Source: Dromaius novaehollandiae
Lineage: Eukaryota; Chordata; Aves; Casuariiformes; Dromaiidae
Assembly: GCF_036370855.1 (NCBI RefSeq)
Contig: NC_088102.1
Span: 16,597,001-16,661,000 of the forward strand
Direction of reading: 5' to 3'
DNA length: 64,000 nucleotides
Shown one piece after another: positions 23,450 through 36,149 of the stretch; positions within the stretch are counted from its first letter, which is position 1, and each line of letters starts with the position of its first letter. A model generated the notes under the pieces. That model did not search any database. It worked only from the letters and a program-made list of their open reading frames with translations, and was not told where the DNA came from. A program made the position numbers and the translations under genes.

Positions 23450-23985
23450 TAACTTAAACTGTTATGATGGTCTTGAACATGTATTTTACAGGGACAAGGC
23501 CTGAACTATGTAATAAGTATTTAGATTACTATGATGTTAACTCTGATAATCTAGTCTGCGGGGCCAAGAGATGGAGTTTGTAGTGAATATATTCAAGCCG
23601 TTGTGTCCTTCTTGGTTACGTGTTTTGTAGGAACAAGGTGTGAAGTTTGTAATAAGTATATGCTGAGATTGCTGTAATATTAACCCTGATAATTTAGTCC
23701 TTGGGGCAGGGCATGGAGTCTGTAACAGCTGCATGTTCAAATTGTTACTGTGTAAACCCCTGTGATGTGGATTGCTGGGTCAAAGAGTAGAATTCTAGTA
23801 ACTGTGGGCAGACATTGTTACGATGATAACCCCTAAAGTCTGGTCTGCAGTGACTATGGATAGAGTTTATAATGAACGTACATTAAGACTGTGATGGTGT
23901 TGAAAGTAGAGTTTATGATGGATGTGTATTAAAACAGTTCTGAAATATGCATATTGCAGAGGTGAGGCGTGGAATATACTGGGCA
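23450..23985 (+). repeat. Diverged tandem repeat (about 110-130 bp spacing)
   Basis: A set of phrases recurs in the same order: GGGACAAGGCCTGAACTATG then GGAACAAGGTGTGAAGTTTG; TAATAAGTAT twice; TGATGTTAACTCTGATAATC, then TAATATTAACCCTGATAATT, then TACGATGATAACCCC; and GGAGTTTGTAGTGAATATAT, GGAGTCTGTAAC, AGAGTTTATAATGAACGTAC, AGAGTTTATGATGGATGTG. The first two units are clear and later ones are progressively degraded or deleted. It abuts copy B of the 220-bp block, so it may be the U3 repeat region of an LTR. Confidence 0.65.
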
Positions 23986-24210
23986 TAAATTGCAGGGTTT
24001 AAGTGGCAGGGAGCTGCAGTGGAGACCTTTGAGGGAACCAGTCACAACCGTTTCCAGTTGGCTTTGACTGGTGCCCATCACCCACCAACACTGCAGCTTG
24101 GTGGGGAGCGCATGGTGCCTTGGTGCAGGCAGATTTAAGAAAGAGTGGCAGCTGTGAGAGACTGGAGATGTTCATGGAAATGTGCTGCTGAAGGCACACC
24201 ATTGGAAAGA
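23985..24210 (+). repeat. Copy B of the 220-bp block
   Basis: The partner of 21855-22080 in direct orientation, about 2.1 kb away. It shares the three anchors described there, but its CpGs have mostly decayed. Downstream of the shared TTGGAAA the two copies diverge completely. It continues directly into the LTR-like tail that carries the AATAAA signal. Confidence 0.7.
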
Positions 24211-24724
24211 CAGCTGGAGACATGCTTTTGGAAGGAGGCTTGCTGTGCCAAGCAAGGGATGCCCCTGAAGGCACTGTGGCCTATGGGTGACTAACACTGA
24301 GACAAGGACACCTCTGAAAGGACTGCTGCCCATGAAGGATCCACGTTGGAGCAAGTAAACTGAAGGGACTGTGGCCTGTGGAGGACCAAGGTTGGAGCAG
24401 GGACACCAAGAAACCCTGACAGGCAGAGGAAAACCAATAGGAAACACTGAGTGGCAGAAAGAAACCAATATGCACAGAAATCATTATGGCATGACCCCAG
24501 CCTCTGGTGCAATCTGTCATCTCACCAAAGGAATCAGGATGGTCTGAGTGTAACCTGTGGCAAAAACAAGAGTATTTGAGACTAGAAAGGGGAAAGGAGA
24601 GGTGTTTGGCTTAAGCTAAGTCTGGGGGAGGAGGAGAAAAGTGTTTACTTAAGTGTTTGATTGTTTATGCTATTTTTTTTTCCTCAGGATCCAAATCAGG
24701 GATTAAAAGTTTGTGTTAACTGGC

Positions 24725-24730
24725 AATAAA
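24725..24730 (+). terminator. LTR-type polyadenylation signal
   Basis: AATAAA in the context TGGCAATAAATTGC, matching the position of the polyadenylation signal in the avian ERV LTRs this segment resembles. Presumably inactive now. Confidence 0.4.
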
Positions 24731-24790
24731 TTGCAAAAAAATCCCTGAGCCAAGACTTTGCCTGCAACAGTGCTTCAGACTGCAAAAGTA

Positions 24791-27700
24791 CCAGAATTAC
24801 AAGCATGATGTGATATTTCAGGGTTTGCTAGTTAACACTCTCTCCCACTTTGTAAATTATAGCCACATCCTGATATGCGTGGTTGAATTACCACTGATGG
24901 TATCAGCTGGGATCTTAGGACTGAAGTGTGTCACTGCAGGTCTCCGTGATTCCAGGTCTACATTACCCTCTCCTACAATAAATAGCCCTTTTTATGCCAT
25001 CAGCCAGGGTAGACACAGCTCAAATCCACATGACAGACAAAGCAGCCAGGCAGTCACAATTCTGTTGTGTATCTTGGGTGTGAGCACTTGGCAGCTGCTG
25101 CTAGTGTCATGAGCCTGCCTAGTTAATCAGCATCTCATACAATCATAAACACTTTCCAGTTTCCTTTGCTTTTTGGGATCACAATCCCGCAGTGACTCTT
25201 TTGTAAGTGTCCCCCATCCCTACACAGTTAAGCCAATGGATCTGAGGCTTCCATGTCTGGGTTTCTCTATTTTTAGACCTAAAATTCTGTTTGGGAAGAA
25301 TTTGAAGATTTGGTCATTCCCCCAGGATTTCTCTGGACTCTGGAAGTCCAGACAACCGTTCATTTTCTTTCTCCAGCAAATGTGCAGAGTGCATGGTGTG
25401 GCTGGGATGTATCTGAGGTAGTGAGCCTGTGTTTTACAGGTCTTAGTGTACTGGTTTATACACAAAATGAATCTACCACGTACCTGTTATGTTACAGTTA
25501 CCATGTAAGTGCTACTGGGTACATGCTCACGTGTTTCTGACTAGGAAAGTTTAATTAAGAAAAAAACATCCATTCTAACAAAACGCTAACACATTTATAG
25601 GGCATGGAAGTAATCCTGCCTGTGGTCCTTAGCACCTCTTCCTGCATGCTGGGGCCCCAGAGTTCAGCGGCTGGTGCAATCTGTTGCCAAATCTCTCCCC
25701 AGAGCAAGGGACTGCTGCTGAACCTGCTCAGAGAAATTTAAAATTGTGCCTGCCCTCACAGAGACATAGAGTGCCGTGCAGGGACCTCTGGGCACCCACT
25801 TACTGTGATCATGTGTAGCAGCACCGTGCAGAGAAAAATGCATATCTTCTTGGGTACAGTTAAGAGTTATGTACATTTATACGCATTTTCTCTTGGCAGG
25901 GATAATTAGCCAGTGTCATGCTTTGTCCTTGGAGCTAGTGCAGGGAACCACTATCCTGCTGTATCACAGACTCTGGATGTTCTGCCTCTTGAGAAATGTG
26001 TATTTCTCTGAGCAGTGCAAGTGTTCTTCTCATCCACCAGAAAACTTTTGGCAGTATGAAGGAAGATTTAACTCCATTTTATTCAAGAAAAATTTTGACA
26101 TGCTCTCCTCTCATCATAAACCTTGATGCCCAGCTCCAAGACTGTTTTGTTCAGCAGCAAGATATATCCACACACTTGTGTTTGGGACCTCTTAGTTGTT
26201 CTAGATCATGTTTAACTGCATCAGCAGAAGTAGTATAGAACAACTTTTTAATGGAAAAACCTGAAATAGAAATATTTTTACTACTATTCTAGCTTTGTTT
26301 GCTTATTGAAGCAACATCTAAGTGATCTTGTACATAAATTACTGCTTCTTCGCTTTCAGGTAAGTAAAAGAAGAGACGTGTCTGTAGGACAACTTTATCA
26401 GAGATAAAAAGAGGTTGAGTCTGACTCATCAATTTATTCCTTCTGACTGTTTAAAATGCCAGACATGCCAGGATAGGGTTTTGCTGCCAGCATCTCACTA
26501 AGGCCTCTAGAGTCATTACACTGAAACCATTACAGTTACAACCATCTTTCTGTTTTTACAAGATACATCTGATTTCCCCTTTTTTCCTGGATGAATTTAA
26601 TTCAGCATTTATTGGATACATGCATTGAACTCAGAGGAATGGCATTTATTCAAAATGAAATGGCATCATCTGGACAACAGCACATGGACAAATGCTATTG
26701 TGGAAGGCTACTCATGCTTCCAGGTTGTTTGTGTTCCCTGAAATAAAAAGGAAAATCCTAATGATTACTCAATGTCAGGGTTCATATAAGCCACTTCAGG
26801 TAAGGTTTTATGATTTCTCTCCTCTGCCAGGAAATTAAAATCTTTATGAGATTGCATAGGGTCCATTTTTGCCTCTTCTATTCCCCTAAACAACTATCCC
26901 TTGCTCTGCCATATGCACAATTGCTACTACCTATTTTCTGGTAGTGCCTGGGAGCCTGGTGCCTGGACCAGCATATCATTTTGGTGATACAGGATTAAAA
27001 CAAAAGCTAACGCCTGCCTAGGGAGCAGGTGCTTTAAGACATGAACCAACAAGCACAACCAGGAAAGCAGAGGCAGAGACAGGCAAGGAGTGAGACACTA
27101 CCAATCATAAATCAACCTTTCTGAGATGTCTGCTTGGGGCTGGTATATGATACAGGACCTCTGAGAGATGCCATCTTCTGTAGTCAAGCAAGATACTCTG
27201 GAGTGTCTGAAACATGCCCAGACACTGCTGGGGCACCTCTGTCTCTTGATGTTAGCATTAAGATTGGAGAATAGAGGACATAACTCCACTGTGAAACTAG
27301 TAAATCTTTGGGTTTAATTGAGCATTATAGGGGCTATAAAAGAGAGCATTATAGCTGTAAAATGAAAGGCAGAATTATAGCAAAGGAAGACATGTAAAAG
27401 ATTCTCCTGTGAATGAGAGACTGTTAGAACAATCCAGGTTTTAAGAGCTCAAAAAGACAAGCTACTGATTTGTTCCAGAAGAAATGGTTGAAGTATAATC
27501 TTCTGCTTTTTAAGTATTTGAAAAAAAGAAAAGGCTTGGGTCAGTATTTGAAATTAGTAAGAGTCTGATGTAGTGCTCAATATATTGGAGCCTAGTGCTT
27601 AGTTGGCTTAGTGCTGTTTTTAAGGAAAATTCCTGTTTCTTGTCTCTTGGGAGGATATGAATGCTATGTAAAGCTCTGGTATCTTGGCAACAGCTAAATC

Positions 27701-29530
27701 AGATGAGCTAAAGGCAAAGGTTTTTGGTTTTCCTGTTTTGTATTTCTTCTCACAAAAGGTATTACCTACAGGCAAAATAACAGGAAAAAAATTTGTACTT
27801 TTGTACATTCATTTTAAGATCTGCATGTTCATAGCACCTTCCTTCTCTTCCGGAGAACACTATTCTCAAGGTTGACTCAAAGCCCATCCTTATTTAACCT
27901 TTCATAACGATCTCAAAAGCAACATAAGCTGGAAATACTGAGTGAGAAATAACTTTTAAAATTAATCTTCTTCCTTGCTGAAATATTTCCTCCACCTTCT
28001 CTGAAGTATGGAGGAGAGAAAGCATATATTTAGTTAGAAATGTACTGCCACATAGCTCTGAGGAACTATCATTCCTATTGTAATATTTATAAATGTGATG
28101 CATTATAGTATTATTCACTAGCAGTAATTTCACCGGGAGTAATTTACAAATGCAAGTGGATTCAGCCTCTCAGATCTCTCATTCCTGTGAAATTTTCTCA
28201 GATGAGCTCTCATAAGTCTACATGATTTATTCCCAGTCAGTGATGAGCACAAGAGCTAGATGTAGAGCTTGGGTATGCTGATGACTGGCAAGGTACTGTA
28301 AACATTTAGACGTGGTCCTGTTGTATGTGTTAGCTTACAGAGCTGTTCTTTGGAGCAGTGTAACCCTTCTTGTATAAGAATCCTGAGTGCAAAGTATTCC
28401 AGAAAAACACTGCCATTGGTAATAAACTGAGTGAGAACATTCCTCTTGTAGAGAGAGGCTGCATCAGGGTTTCGTTAAAATAAAAAGGGGCCTAAAGCAC
28501 AGGGGAGAGTATAAGCAAATTAATAGCTAAGAATAGTCAAGAATCCTTTGAATGCACTTCTAGGGCTGTTTTGATGCACATCATGGCAAGATACAGTTTG
28601 GACAAAGGAAAGAAATATTAAAATAAATCCATCATTTTTTTTTTTCACAATAAACCTGCTGCTAAATCGGAAAGTGTTTGGCAATAAAACTACATGAGGT
28701 CTGTAACTGTGGAGCCACCAAGAACTGAAAATATGGTACATATATGTCCTGTACATGGTGATGTGTTAAAGCAACAGTTCTCTGTGTTTACATTTAGACG
28801 TGAACAACTGCTTTTGTGTTTTGTTTTCCTGGAGATTTCCTTTTTGTTATTGCTGTGCAGCTTTTCATTTCTCTTTAATACGTGATAGATTAGCAAACAC
28901 AGTAGAAGAACTTTCTGTACTTGTTCAGCAACTTTTACCATTGTATTTTATGACCATAGAAGGAAGATAAATTGAAGAACTACCAAACTGTTCTGAAAAC
29001 AGAAGCGGTCACTTCCATCCTTCTTCTCTCAGAACACATTTCAAGATCTGCTGCAGGCAAGTTTAAGTTTAAGCTGTTCTGACTTACTGAGTTACTTTTT
29101 CTCTATCCCCTGCTTTCTCAGCATGGTACATGCTTAGGAAAGAATGAAGTATATGAGGCTCTTAACTTAAAGTTCTAATCAGGCACGAGCTAGATTTGTT
29201 CATCTCTTGTCCACTAGTCACTGGGCAGGTGGGAGACCTCTTTCTAAGTCTATGCTCTGTCTAACTTAGAGCAAGGTCTGGAACTCAGATAATCCATGTA
29301 CCAGGATATTAAGAAGCCACAAGGTCATTGAATAATGTGGATCAAGACTATTTCTCTTGATGAAGCTACTTCAAATGAGTGTAAATATTTAAATAATTGT
29401 TGAAGCAGGGGCATGAATCTGATTCTTCCATCTTGCGAAAATATCAACAGTTGCTAGGCTTACAATGTCAATCTTTTAGCTCCTTCTCTCTCCCCTAGTG
29501 CAAACTGAATTACTTGTTGCAGTGCTCAAG
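24791..29530. other. Intergenic, nothing recognised
   Basis: Only short chance ORFs on both strands. No transposon, tandem repeat or CpG-rich segment stands out by eye. Confidence 0.5.
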
Positions 29531-29536
29531 TCACAG

Positions 29537-29880
29537 AAGCAAAGAATAGTTGGGGTTTGAAGGGACGTCTGGAGATCATCTGGTCCAACCCCCCACTCAA
29601 GCAGGGTCACCTAGAGCAGGTTGTCCAGGATCATGTCCAGTTGGCTTTTTTAATATCTTCAAGGATAAAGACTCCACAACCTCTCTGGGCAATCTGTTCC
29701 AGTGTTCAAACACCATCACAGTAAAGAATTGTTTTCTTATGTTCAAGTGGATTTCATGTGTTGCAGTTTGTGCCCATTGCCTCTTGTCCTGTCACTGGGC
29801 AGAAGAGTCTAGTTTCCAGGATTAGTTGCTCCATCACGTTCCCAGGGGTTGAGGTGAGGTTGACTGGCCTGTAGCAAATC
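29537..29880 (-). mobile_element. CR1 LINE fragment with an internal deletion, minus strand
   Basis: The CR1 3' region reads on the minus strand. The plus strand shows TTTGAAGGGACGTCTGGAGA, TCATCTGGTCCAACC, CACCTAGAGCAGG, and the TGCCTCTTGTCCTGTCACTG block up to about 29815. Immediately beyond it, 29830-29876 encodes on the minus strand a YRPVNLTSTPG-like peptide. In CR1 that belongs to the reverse transcriptase domain, far upstream of the 3' region. The fragment therefore joins two distant parts of CR1 and lacks everything between. Confidence 0.85.
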
Positions 29881-30710
29881 CTTGAGCAAATCCCTGAGAA
29901 ATCATCTCTCTGCTGCTAGAGCTGATTTCTGTTCTTTTGTTTCTTGCTCACTCGATCTTCATATATTGTCTAGAATGATTTTGTTGTTTTTTTGTATTTC
30001 ATACTTGGTAAGGTGAAGAGTAGAGGGATGAACTTTGCAGGTGGCATCAACCTTGTCTCCTCCGTTTCTCAAGTTCTTTGGTACCTTTGAAGGCAGTGCT
30101 AGCTTGCATCAATAATGTAAGTAAGTGGGAAAGCTGCTACACTTTGCTAGGCTGGTGTTTTAAACAATGCCAGGGTGAGACTTATCTCCAAGCGCGCTGG
30201 TTTAGGATTCCCATTCAGCCCAGCTTTGAGGCTGAGTGGCTCCCTTTCTCAAAGGCACAGGCAGAGGAGATTCTGAGGGAAATGGAGAGGAGGAGATGGC
30301 AGATGTAGTTCAGATGCCATTGCACATTAGCAGGTCACAAAGGTAGAGGAGAAGGGAGAGATGCGTGCTGGAGAGAGTGCTGTCTGGGGCCCTGCTTATT
30401 GCTAAGTGGAAAGATGTAAAAAAGAATAATGGACTTGGTTTGTAGTATGGTGAAATAAACCCAAAGCTTGGTATTGTCTGCTAAGACTCGCAGAACTCAC
30501 TAGTTTATATCATTAGCTAAAAGGGCTTCTGCCAATAGGGGCAATGATCAGATAATATTTTGCTCACATTTTTCATCCGCACAGAACTTGCACTCAACAT
30601 TGGTTCTGTTGCTGAGGAAATGATCATATATTAACATAATTTATTCCTGAGGTTAGCTGGCTTGCAGCTTAGTTTGATAATATCTCCCCCATTGCATTGT
30701 CTTGGAAATA
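29881..30710. other. Spacer between two CR1 fragments
   Basis: About 830 bp with no recognisable repeat or gene. It may include more decayed CR1 5' sequence next to 29880, but I cannot confirm it. Confidence 0.45.
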
Positions 30711-31775
30711 ATCACAGAATCACAGAAGGGTTGAGGTTGGAAGGGACCTCTGGAGATCATCTCGTCCAACCCTCCTGCTCAAGCAGGGTCACTTAGAGCA
30801 CATTTCCAAGGATTGTGTCCCTATGGCTTTTGAATATCTCTAAAGAAGGCAACTCCACAACCTCTCTGTGTAACCTGTTCCAGTGCTCTGTTACCCTCAG
30901 TAAAGAAGTTTTTCCTCATGTTCAGATGGAACTTCTTGTGTTTCAATTTGTGCCTGTTGCCTCTTGTCCCGTTGCTGGGCACCACTGAAAAGGGTCTGGC
31001 TCCATCCTCTCTACACTCTCCCTTCAGGTACTTATACACATTGATAAGATCTCCCCTCAGCCTTCTCTTCTCCAGGCTGAACAGCTCTCTCAGCCTTTCC
31101 TCATAGGAGGGATACTCCAGTCCCTTCTTCATCTTAGTAGCCCTCCTCTGGACTCACTCCAGTAGCTCCATGTCTCTCTGGTATTGGGGGGCCCAGAACT
31201 GGAGACAGAACTCCAGATGTAGCCTCACCAGGGCTGAGTAGAGGGGGAGGATTAGCTCACTTGACCTGCTGGCAATGCTCTTCCTAGATCAACAGAGGAT
31301 ACCATTGGCCTTCTTGGCCACAAGGGCACATTGCTGGCTCATGGTCAGCCTGCAGTCCACCAGGACCCCCAAGTCCTTCTCTGCAGAGCTGCTTTCCAGC
31401 CTGTACTGGTGCATGGGGTTATTCCTCCCTACGTGAAGGACTTTGCACTTCCCTTTGTCAGACCTCATGAGGTTCCTCTCTGCCCAACTCTCCAGCCTGT
31501 CCAGGTGTCTCTGAATGGCAGCACAGCCCTCTCGTTTATCAGCCACTTGTCCTAGTTTTATATCATCAACAAACTTGCTGAGGAGGCACTCTGTCCCTTC
31601 ATTCAAGTCATTGATGAATAAGTTGAACAATACTGGACCCAGTACTGACGCTCGGGGGACACCGCTATCTACAGGCCTCCAACTAGACTTATCACCACTG
31701 AGCACAACCCTCCGAGCTCTGCCTTTCAGCCAGTTCTCAGTCCACCTCATGGTCTGCTCATCTACAGTGATGTAA
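30711..31775 (-). mobile_element. CR1 LINE, 5'-truncated copy of about 1.07 kb, minus strand
   Basis: The 3' end is at 30711, where the plus strand reads AATCACAGAATCACAGAAGG and then GTTGGAAGGGACCTCTGGAG, the reverse complement of the CR1 terminus. It extends through the 3' part of ORF2. Minus-strand translation at about 30900-31115 gives the conserved [20 protein letters not shown] segment, and 31289-31775 gives the C-terminal reverse transcriptase region. Homology stops near 31775, which is taken as the truncation point. It has frame breaks and stops, so it is immobile. Confidence 0.92.
31289..31775 (-). pseudogene. CR1 reverse transcriptase remnant (ORF2 C-terminal half)
   Basis: About 160 codons of continuous minus-strand frame. 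The order is a [14 protein letters not shown] stretch, the template-grip motif [20 protein letters not shown], the catalytic FVDD (usual form FADD), an [15 protein letters not shown] helix, and a [18 protein letters not shown] segment. The N-terminal fingers and the endonuclease domain are missing through 5' truncation. The frame ends at a stop after GILC, where active elements continue. The open frame continues past 31775 to 31867, but that part is flanking sequence rather than CR1. Confidence 0.9.
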
Positions 31776-34700
31776 CTGCCCGTTTGTACAGGGAGAGAAG
31801 AAACAGAAACATTGCTTGGAGCGAGACCAACATGTTTTGCCACCAGGAACCACACAGGGCTCCTCATGTGGCAGTGGCTGCTGGGAAAGTCTAAGTCTGG
31901 TCCCAGGGCTGAAATCTTTCATCTCCCTTATCTCTGCTGCAGCACTCACAGTGTCCATCTACAGAGCATTCCTGGGAAATATGTCACTAATGCAGAATCA
32001 AATTGCCATCTAACTGCAGTCTAATTCTTGGAAAGAAACAAGTGTTTTGTACTACTACACAAGCCTAATAAAATGGAGGAAGTAACATTTGTGATGATGG
32101 ATGGGAGACTGTCACATATTACAGGCATAACAGAAACATCAGATTGTAGTAGGAGTGAAACACACATTGAATGGTGTATGTTGCTTATAAAAGACAGACA
32201 AACAAAACATTTGTCTTTTGTTATCAGATGTGAACTAAGGAGGAATGTAAAAATGAAAAGAATTCAGCTTGTGTTTAGGAAGGCTGCAATGAAACCCATT
32301 CTGCTAGACTGGCTGAGAGAGAAAGAGAGCAGTCATGTAATTAGATAGATAAATACTACTAGGAATTGTATTGCTGTGTGAGGTGTTTCTTAGATATTTG
32401 CTATATGTATATGCAATATGCTCAGAGGTACATGAAGAAACGCCTAGATATTCCCAGATAGCATAGGCAAAAAAATGGTTCTATCAAAGCATCACAGGGA
32501 AAACAAAGGATGGTATTTTTTTATCTTGAGGACACGGTGAGGATATTGTAGGTTTGATGATTGAAAATAAGCTGGAGTGGAATGATCAAAACTTGCATAG
32601 TTTAACTGGGCTAGGAAAACAAATGAAAGGCTATAAAATTCCTGATTTTTGTGAGGTGACATGTAAATTTAGCAGGTTGAAATAGAGAGAAAGGAGGTAG
32701 CAGCCCCTTCCCTAAACACTGCAGGACCTGCAGGAATCTCTGTTGTATGACAAGTGACTTGCTTACTGCATCAGCACTGCAAAATTCAGAGAGCTTAATG
32801 CACTAATGTTGTGAGACCTGGTTAATATCCTTTGCAGAAATCTGATGCCATGTGAAATGGCAGGTCCAATGACAATAAGCAATGTAATAGATCCATCAAT
32901 GTAGACAATGGTAGACAATATCTTGAGCCCAGTGATAAGAAATAAAATAAATGTGATAAAGAAATAAAATGCTAGTGATTTTACCAAGTGTAGCTTGTGC
33001 AGGTAGATTATATTTATTTGTTAAAGTAAGCATTTCCTGCTTTAAAAAAAGCCTTTCCTGAAAACCAAATAGATCCGAACTATTTCAAGTGCCATGTTGA
33101 AAATAGCTTAGTTGGAAAAGAAATATATGAATTTTGAATTGGTTAAAGGCAGCGCTTGAGAGGTGGGCTGGAGGAACTGTTACTAGGGTGTTTCTCAGAA
33201 TTGGTTTGGGAGTCCATTTAATTAAATATTTACATAGTTGATTTCAGTATGAAGAATAGGAGAGCACTGATGAAGTATGCCAGTGACATGAATAGCTTGA
33301 TATTTTCATTACAGAGAACGATAGGAATATCCTGCAGAAAGCCCTAGAAGATATTAATAATTAGAGCAACATATGTGGAATAATAAGAGGAAAAAATGTA
33401 AGTTTTGAAGAAATTATGTTCCCCAAGAAGATGTAGCAACTGATGTTGGTTTATTTGCCTTGCTGTAGTGGAAGCACAGTAGAGCTGTTCAAAAAAAATC
33501 ACTCACTGATACGCTCCCATGTTTGTCACGTTACTCTTAAAGTACACCAGACCTGTTCAGTTCAGTTTAGACACTCCTTTCTCTTAGCTGAAATACAGCC
33601 CTTTTCCCTAGGTAGCAGCTTTACAGTTCTCATGACTAGGCAGAATGTAAAGGTCTAATGGCCAAATAGCATCTGCCAGGGTTGCTCTCTTTGTGTATTA
33701 AGTACTTTATGGAGAGATTTGCCTTTCAGATGAAGTGGCTCTGTGCCCTGAAAGCACTTTGCTTCTAGCACCTCGGGAACATTGTAGCAGCCGTTTAGAG
33801 AAAGGGTAGGGATTTGCCATCTCCACCGCCTCCGACCACTATCATGGTTACACTGCTATCAAGAGCAGCTAAAATAACACAGCACTTGCTTCACATTTTC
33901 ACCACTGGCTTTCACAACTGTGGCTTTATGAAAAAAGCCTGAAAGTCCCTGATAGCAAAGACTGGAAGCTGATAGTATGTACGGCTGACTGGTTGCTGTG
34001 ACTAAACTCTACTAGCCATTTCCTTGATAGCCACTTTTTTTCATCAATTTTTATCATACAGGCGACTGATTATTTTACTCTGGAGTTGATTCAGGTTTTG
34101 TTGCACATTATAGCAACATAAAGGATGTTCAAAACTGTAACTCTGTCCCCAACTACAAATAATCATCCCCACCAGCAGCTGGAAACGTTTCAGCCACAGC
34201 TACTTTTTCTATTACTCAGCTGTACAATGATGACTCTGTGCAAGCAGAGGAGTCCTTAGTGCAGGCAGACTTCTGAGGGTATCACAGACATGTGTCCTCT
34301 GTATAAAATGGTAATAATGCCTTGCATTCCCTTAATGCCTTCCACCAAAAGGATATATGGACAACTTCACTGAGTAGTCGTGCATTACTGGGCACAAATA
34401 GTACATTACTGGGCTCTGACAGCAGAACAGGCTAGAAATTAGGATTAACCATGTAATGTTCAATTCAAATTACTGCATTAATTTCATGCAGGTAGAATTT
34501 AGAGGAGAAAGATAGAATTTATCCAGGATATTCAGGTTAGCATCTCTACCACCTTCTTAAGAGAGTCTTAGACAACAGCTGTATACCCATCCCAAAATCT
34601 ACATCAGCCTATAAACTCAATCATATTTCAGCCTCCTGAAAAGCCTGGCTTTTCTCGTGGAATACCCTAGTGAATGATCTCCAGCATAACAGGTTTGTGT

Positions 34701-36149
34701 CATGGAAGGCCATACAAGCATAAGATATTTATTACCTAAATAGCAAGTGGTCTTTACTAACAAAGTTGGGTGTTTTTATAATTTCATACTGTCTTGAGTG
34801 TTCCTAAATGCAGGGTATAGCAGTGCAACCACTTCTCAGGAGGAAGCCTAGTCTGGAACTTATTTGACTTCTTCAGTGATAAACTTCAGAAAACCATTTC
34901 TCCTTGCCCTTCCTAGGCTAATAACCTAGGCTAATAACCATAACAGCCTGTTATACTGTTCTTTGAGCAGCTGGGACAGTCATTTCATATTATTTTCATG
35001 TCTTTGCTCCTGACTTAGCCAACATAGTAAGCATTTGCAATGGGAAACAGGTCAGTTTTCAGAAATCCATATTAAAAATTACTAGTCTGTACGCTGGAGA
35101 GGAAGGTGCCTTACTATCAAAAAACAGATATACCCTCAGTATATGCCACAGCTCCTCCAAAGAATGATTGTACCCAAAGCTAACAAAAACCAAGGACCCT
35201 TCAAAGACTGAGCAGTCATTGAATGGTGTTGAGTTGCTGCTGGGTGGCTTCGCTGCCCGTTTGCTGTACAGTGATAAAGGTTAATGGATCACATTTTCTG
35301 GTACACCACACCCACGTAGTATTGCAGCCATGTAGGAGACTTTTTTTAGTAAATGTTGAAGGAGGAGGACTTTCTTTTCCTATTAAAATGACTGTTGAAA
35401 CAGAAACTTTCTGGAGAAACTGATTCACCTTTTTAATGAGAAAAAATTTTCAAAAAAGATTTGGGTAATTTAATAGGAAAGGTTTTAAAGATGTAATTTC
35501 TGATCCTGAACAAAGGAGGAGGCAAATAGCCAACAGCTTAGCATGAAACCCAGATTCAAGTCCTTGATTCGCTCTTGCTCTGTCTGGCCAGTTAAGCAGT
35601 TATCTTTACAAAGTGGACCAGCTCCAAAAAGGAGAGAATGAAAGATATCAACTCTCTATGGCTTATCCCTCAGTCACTTGCTTAAGGAGGAAGGTGCCTG
35701 GTTCAAAGCCCCTCTTCTGTGATACCCATTCCCAGACAGATTTCTTTTGTGCATGAGTTCTGTGGTTTGGTTTCTTGTTTTCATAAAAGATATCAAGATT
35801 CTTTAATTCCTGATGGGAATTAAATTATACATTTCATTGCTTCCTTCTGCCCTTCCAAATTTTTCCGAGAAACAGAAACACTGTCCTCTGACCAGCCTTG
35901 ATAATTTTGAAAAATGTCCTGATATAAGTGAATTATGTCACCTTTGAACCTGTGTACCATGGCTTTTATAATGATGGTGGAACATAAAGCACTGTATAGT
36001 ATTTCATGTGACAGTTTTCTGTAGCAGGCAGAAAGGCTTGTGGCAGAGTGTAAGGACAGGAACAAGTGAGGAGAAAACGAGCAGATATGAGTTCTGGAAC
36101 AGAAGACAATGCTGCTGTGGAAAACAAATAGAGGAGAAATGCTGCTACT
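31776..36149. other. Intergenic, no gene recognised
   Basis: Only chance-size ORFs. A 13-bp unit, CCTAGGCTAATAA, occurs twice in tandem at 34913-34938. Nothing else stands out. Confidence 0.5.
34913..34938. repeat. 13-bp tandem duplication
   Basis: CCTAGGCTAATAA is repeated twice without a spacer, followed by a further CC. The simplest reading is a recent replication-slippage duplication. Confidence 0.85.

Larger units (their letters stand above)
21850..24790 (+). mobile_element. Decayed avian endogenous-retrovirus-like (LTR) element, fragmentary
   Basis: The right end (about 24300-24780) resembles the R/U5 side of a common avian ERV LTR: the repeated GGATCCACGTTGGAGCA-like phrase, a GGGGGAGGAGG stretch, then AATAAA at 24725-24730 within TGGCAATAAATTGCA, followed by a CCCTGAGCCAAGACT segment. 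The two 220-bp blocks and the diverged tandem repeat before the second fit a proviral remnant with unequal LTR remains. No gag, pol or env frame is intact and no primer-binding site was identified. The family name and exact ends are uncertain, and the element may be several nested pieces. Confidence 0.5.
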
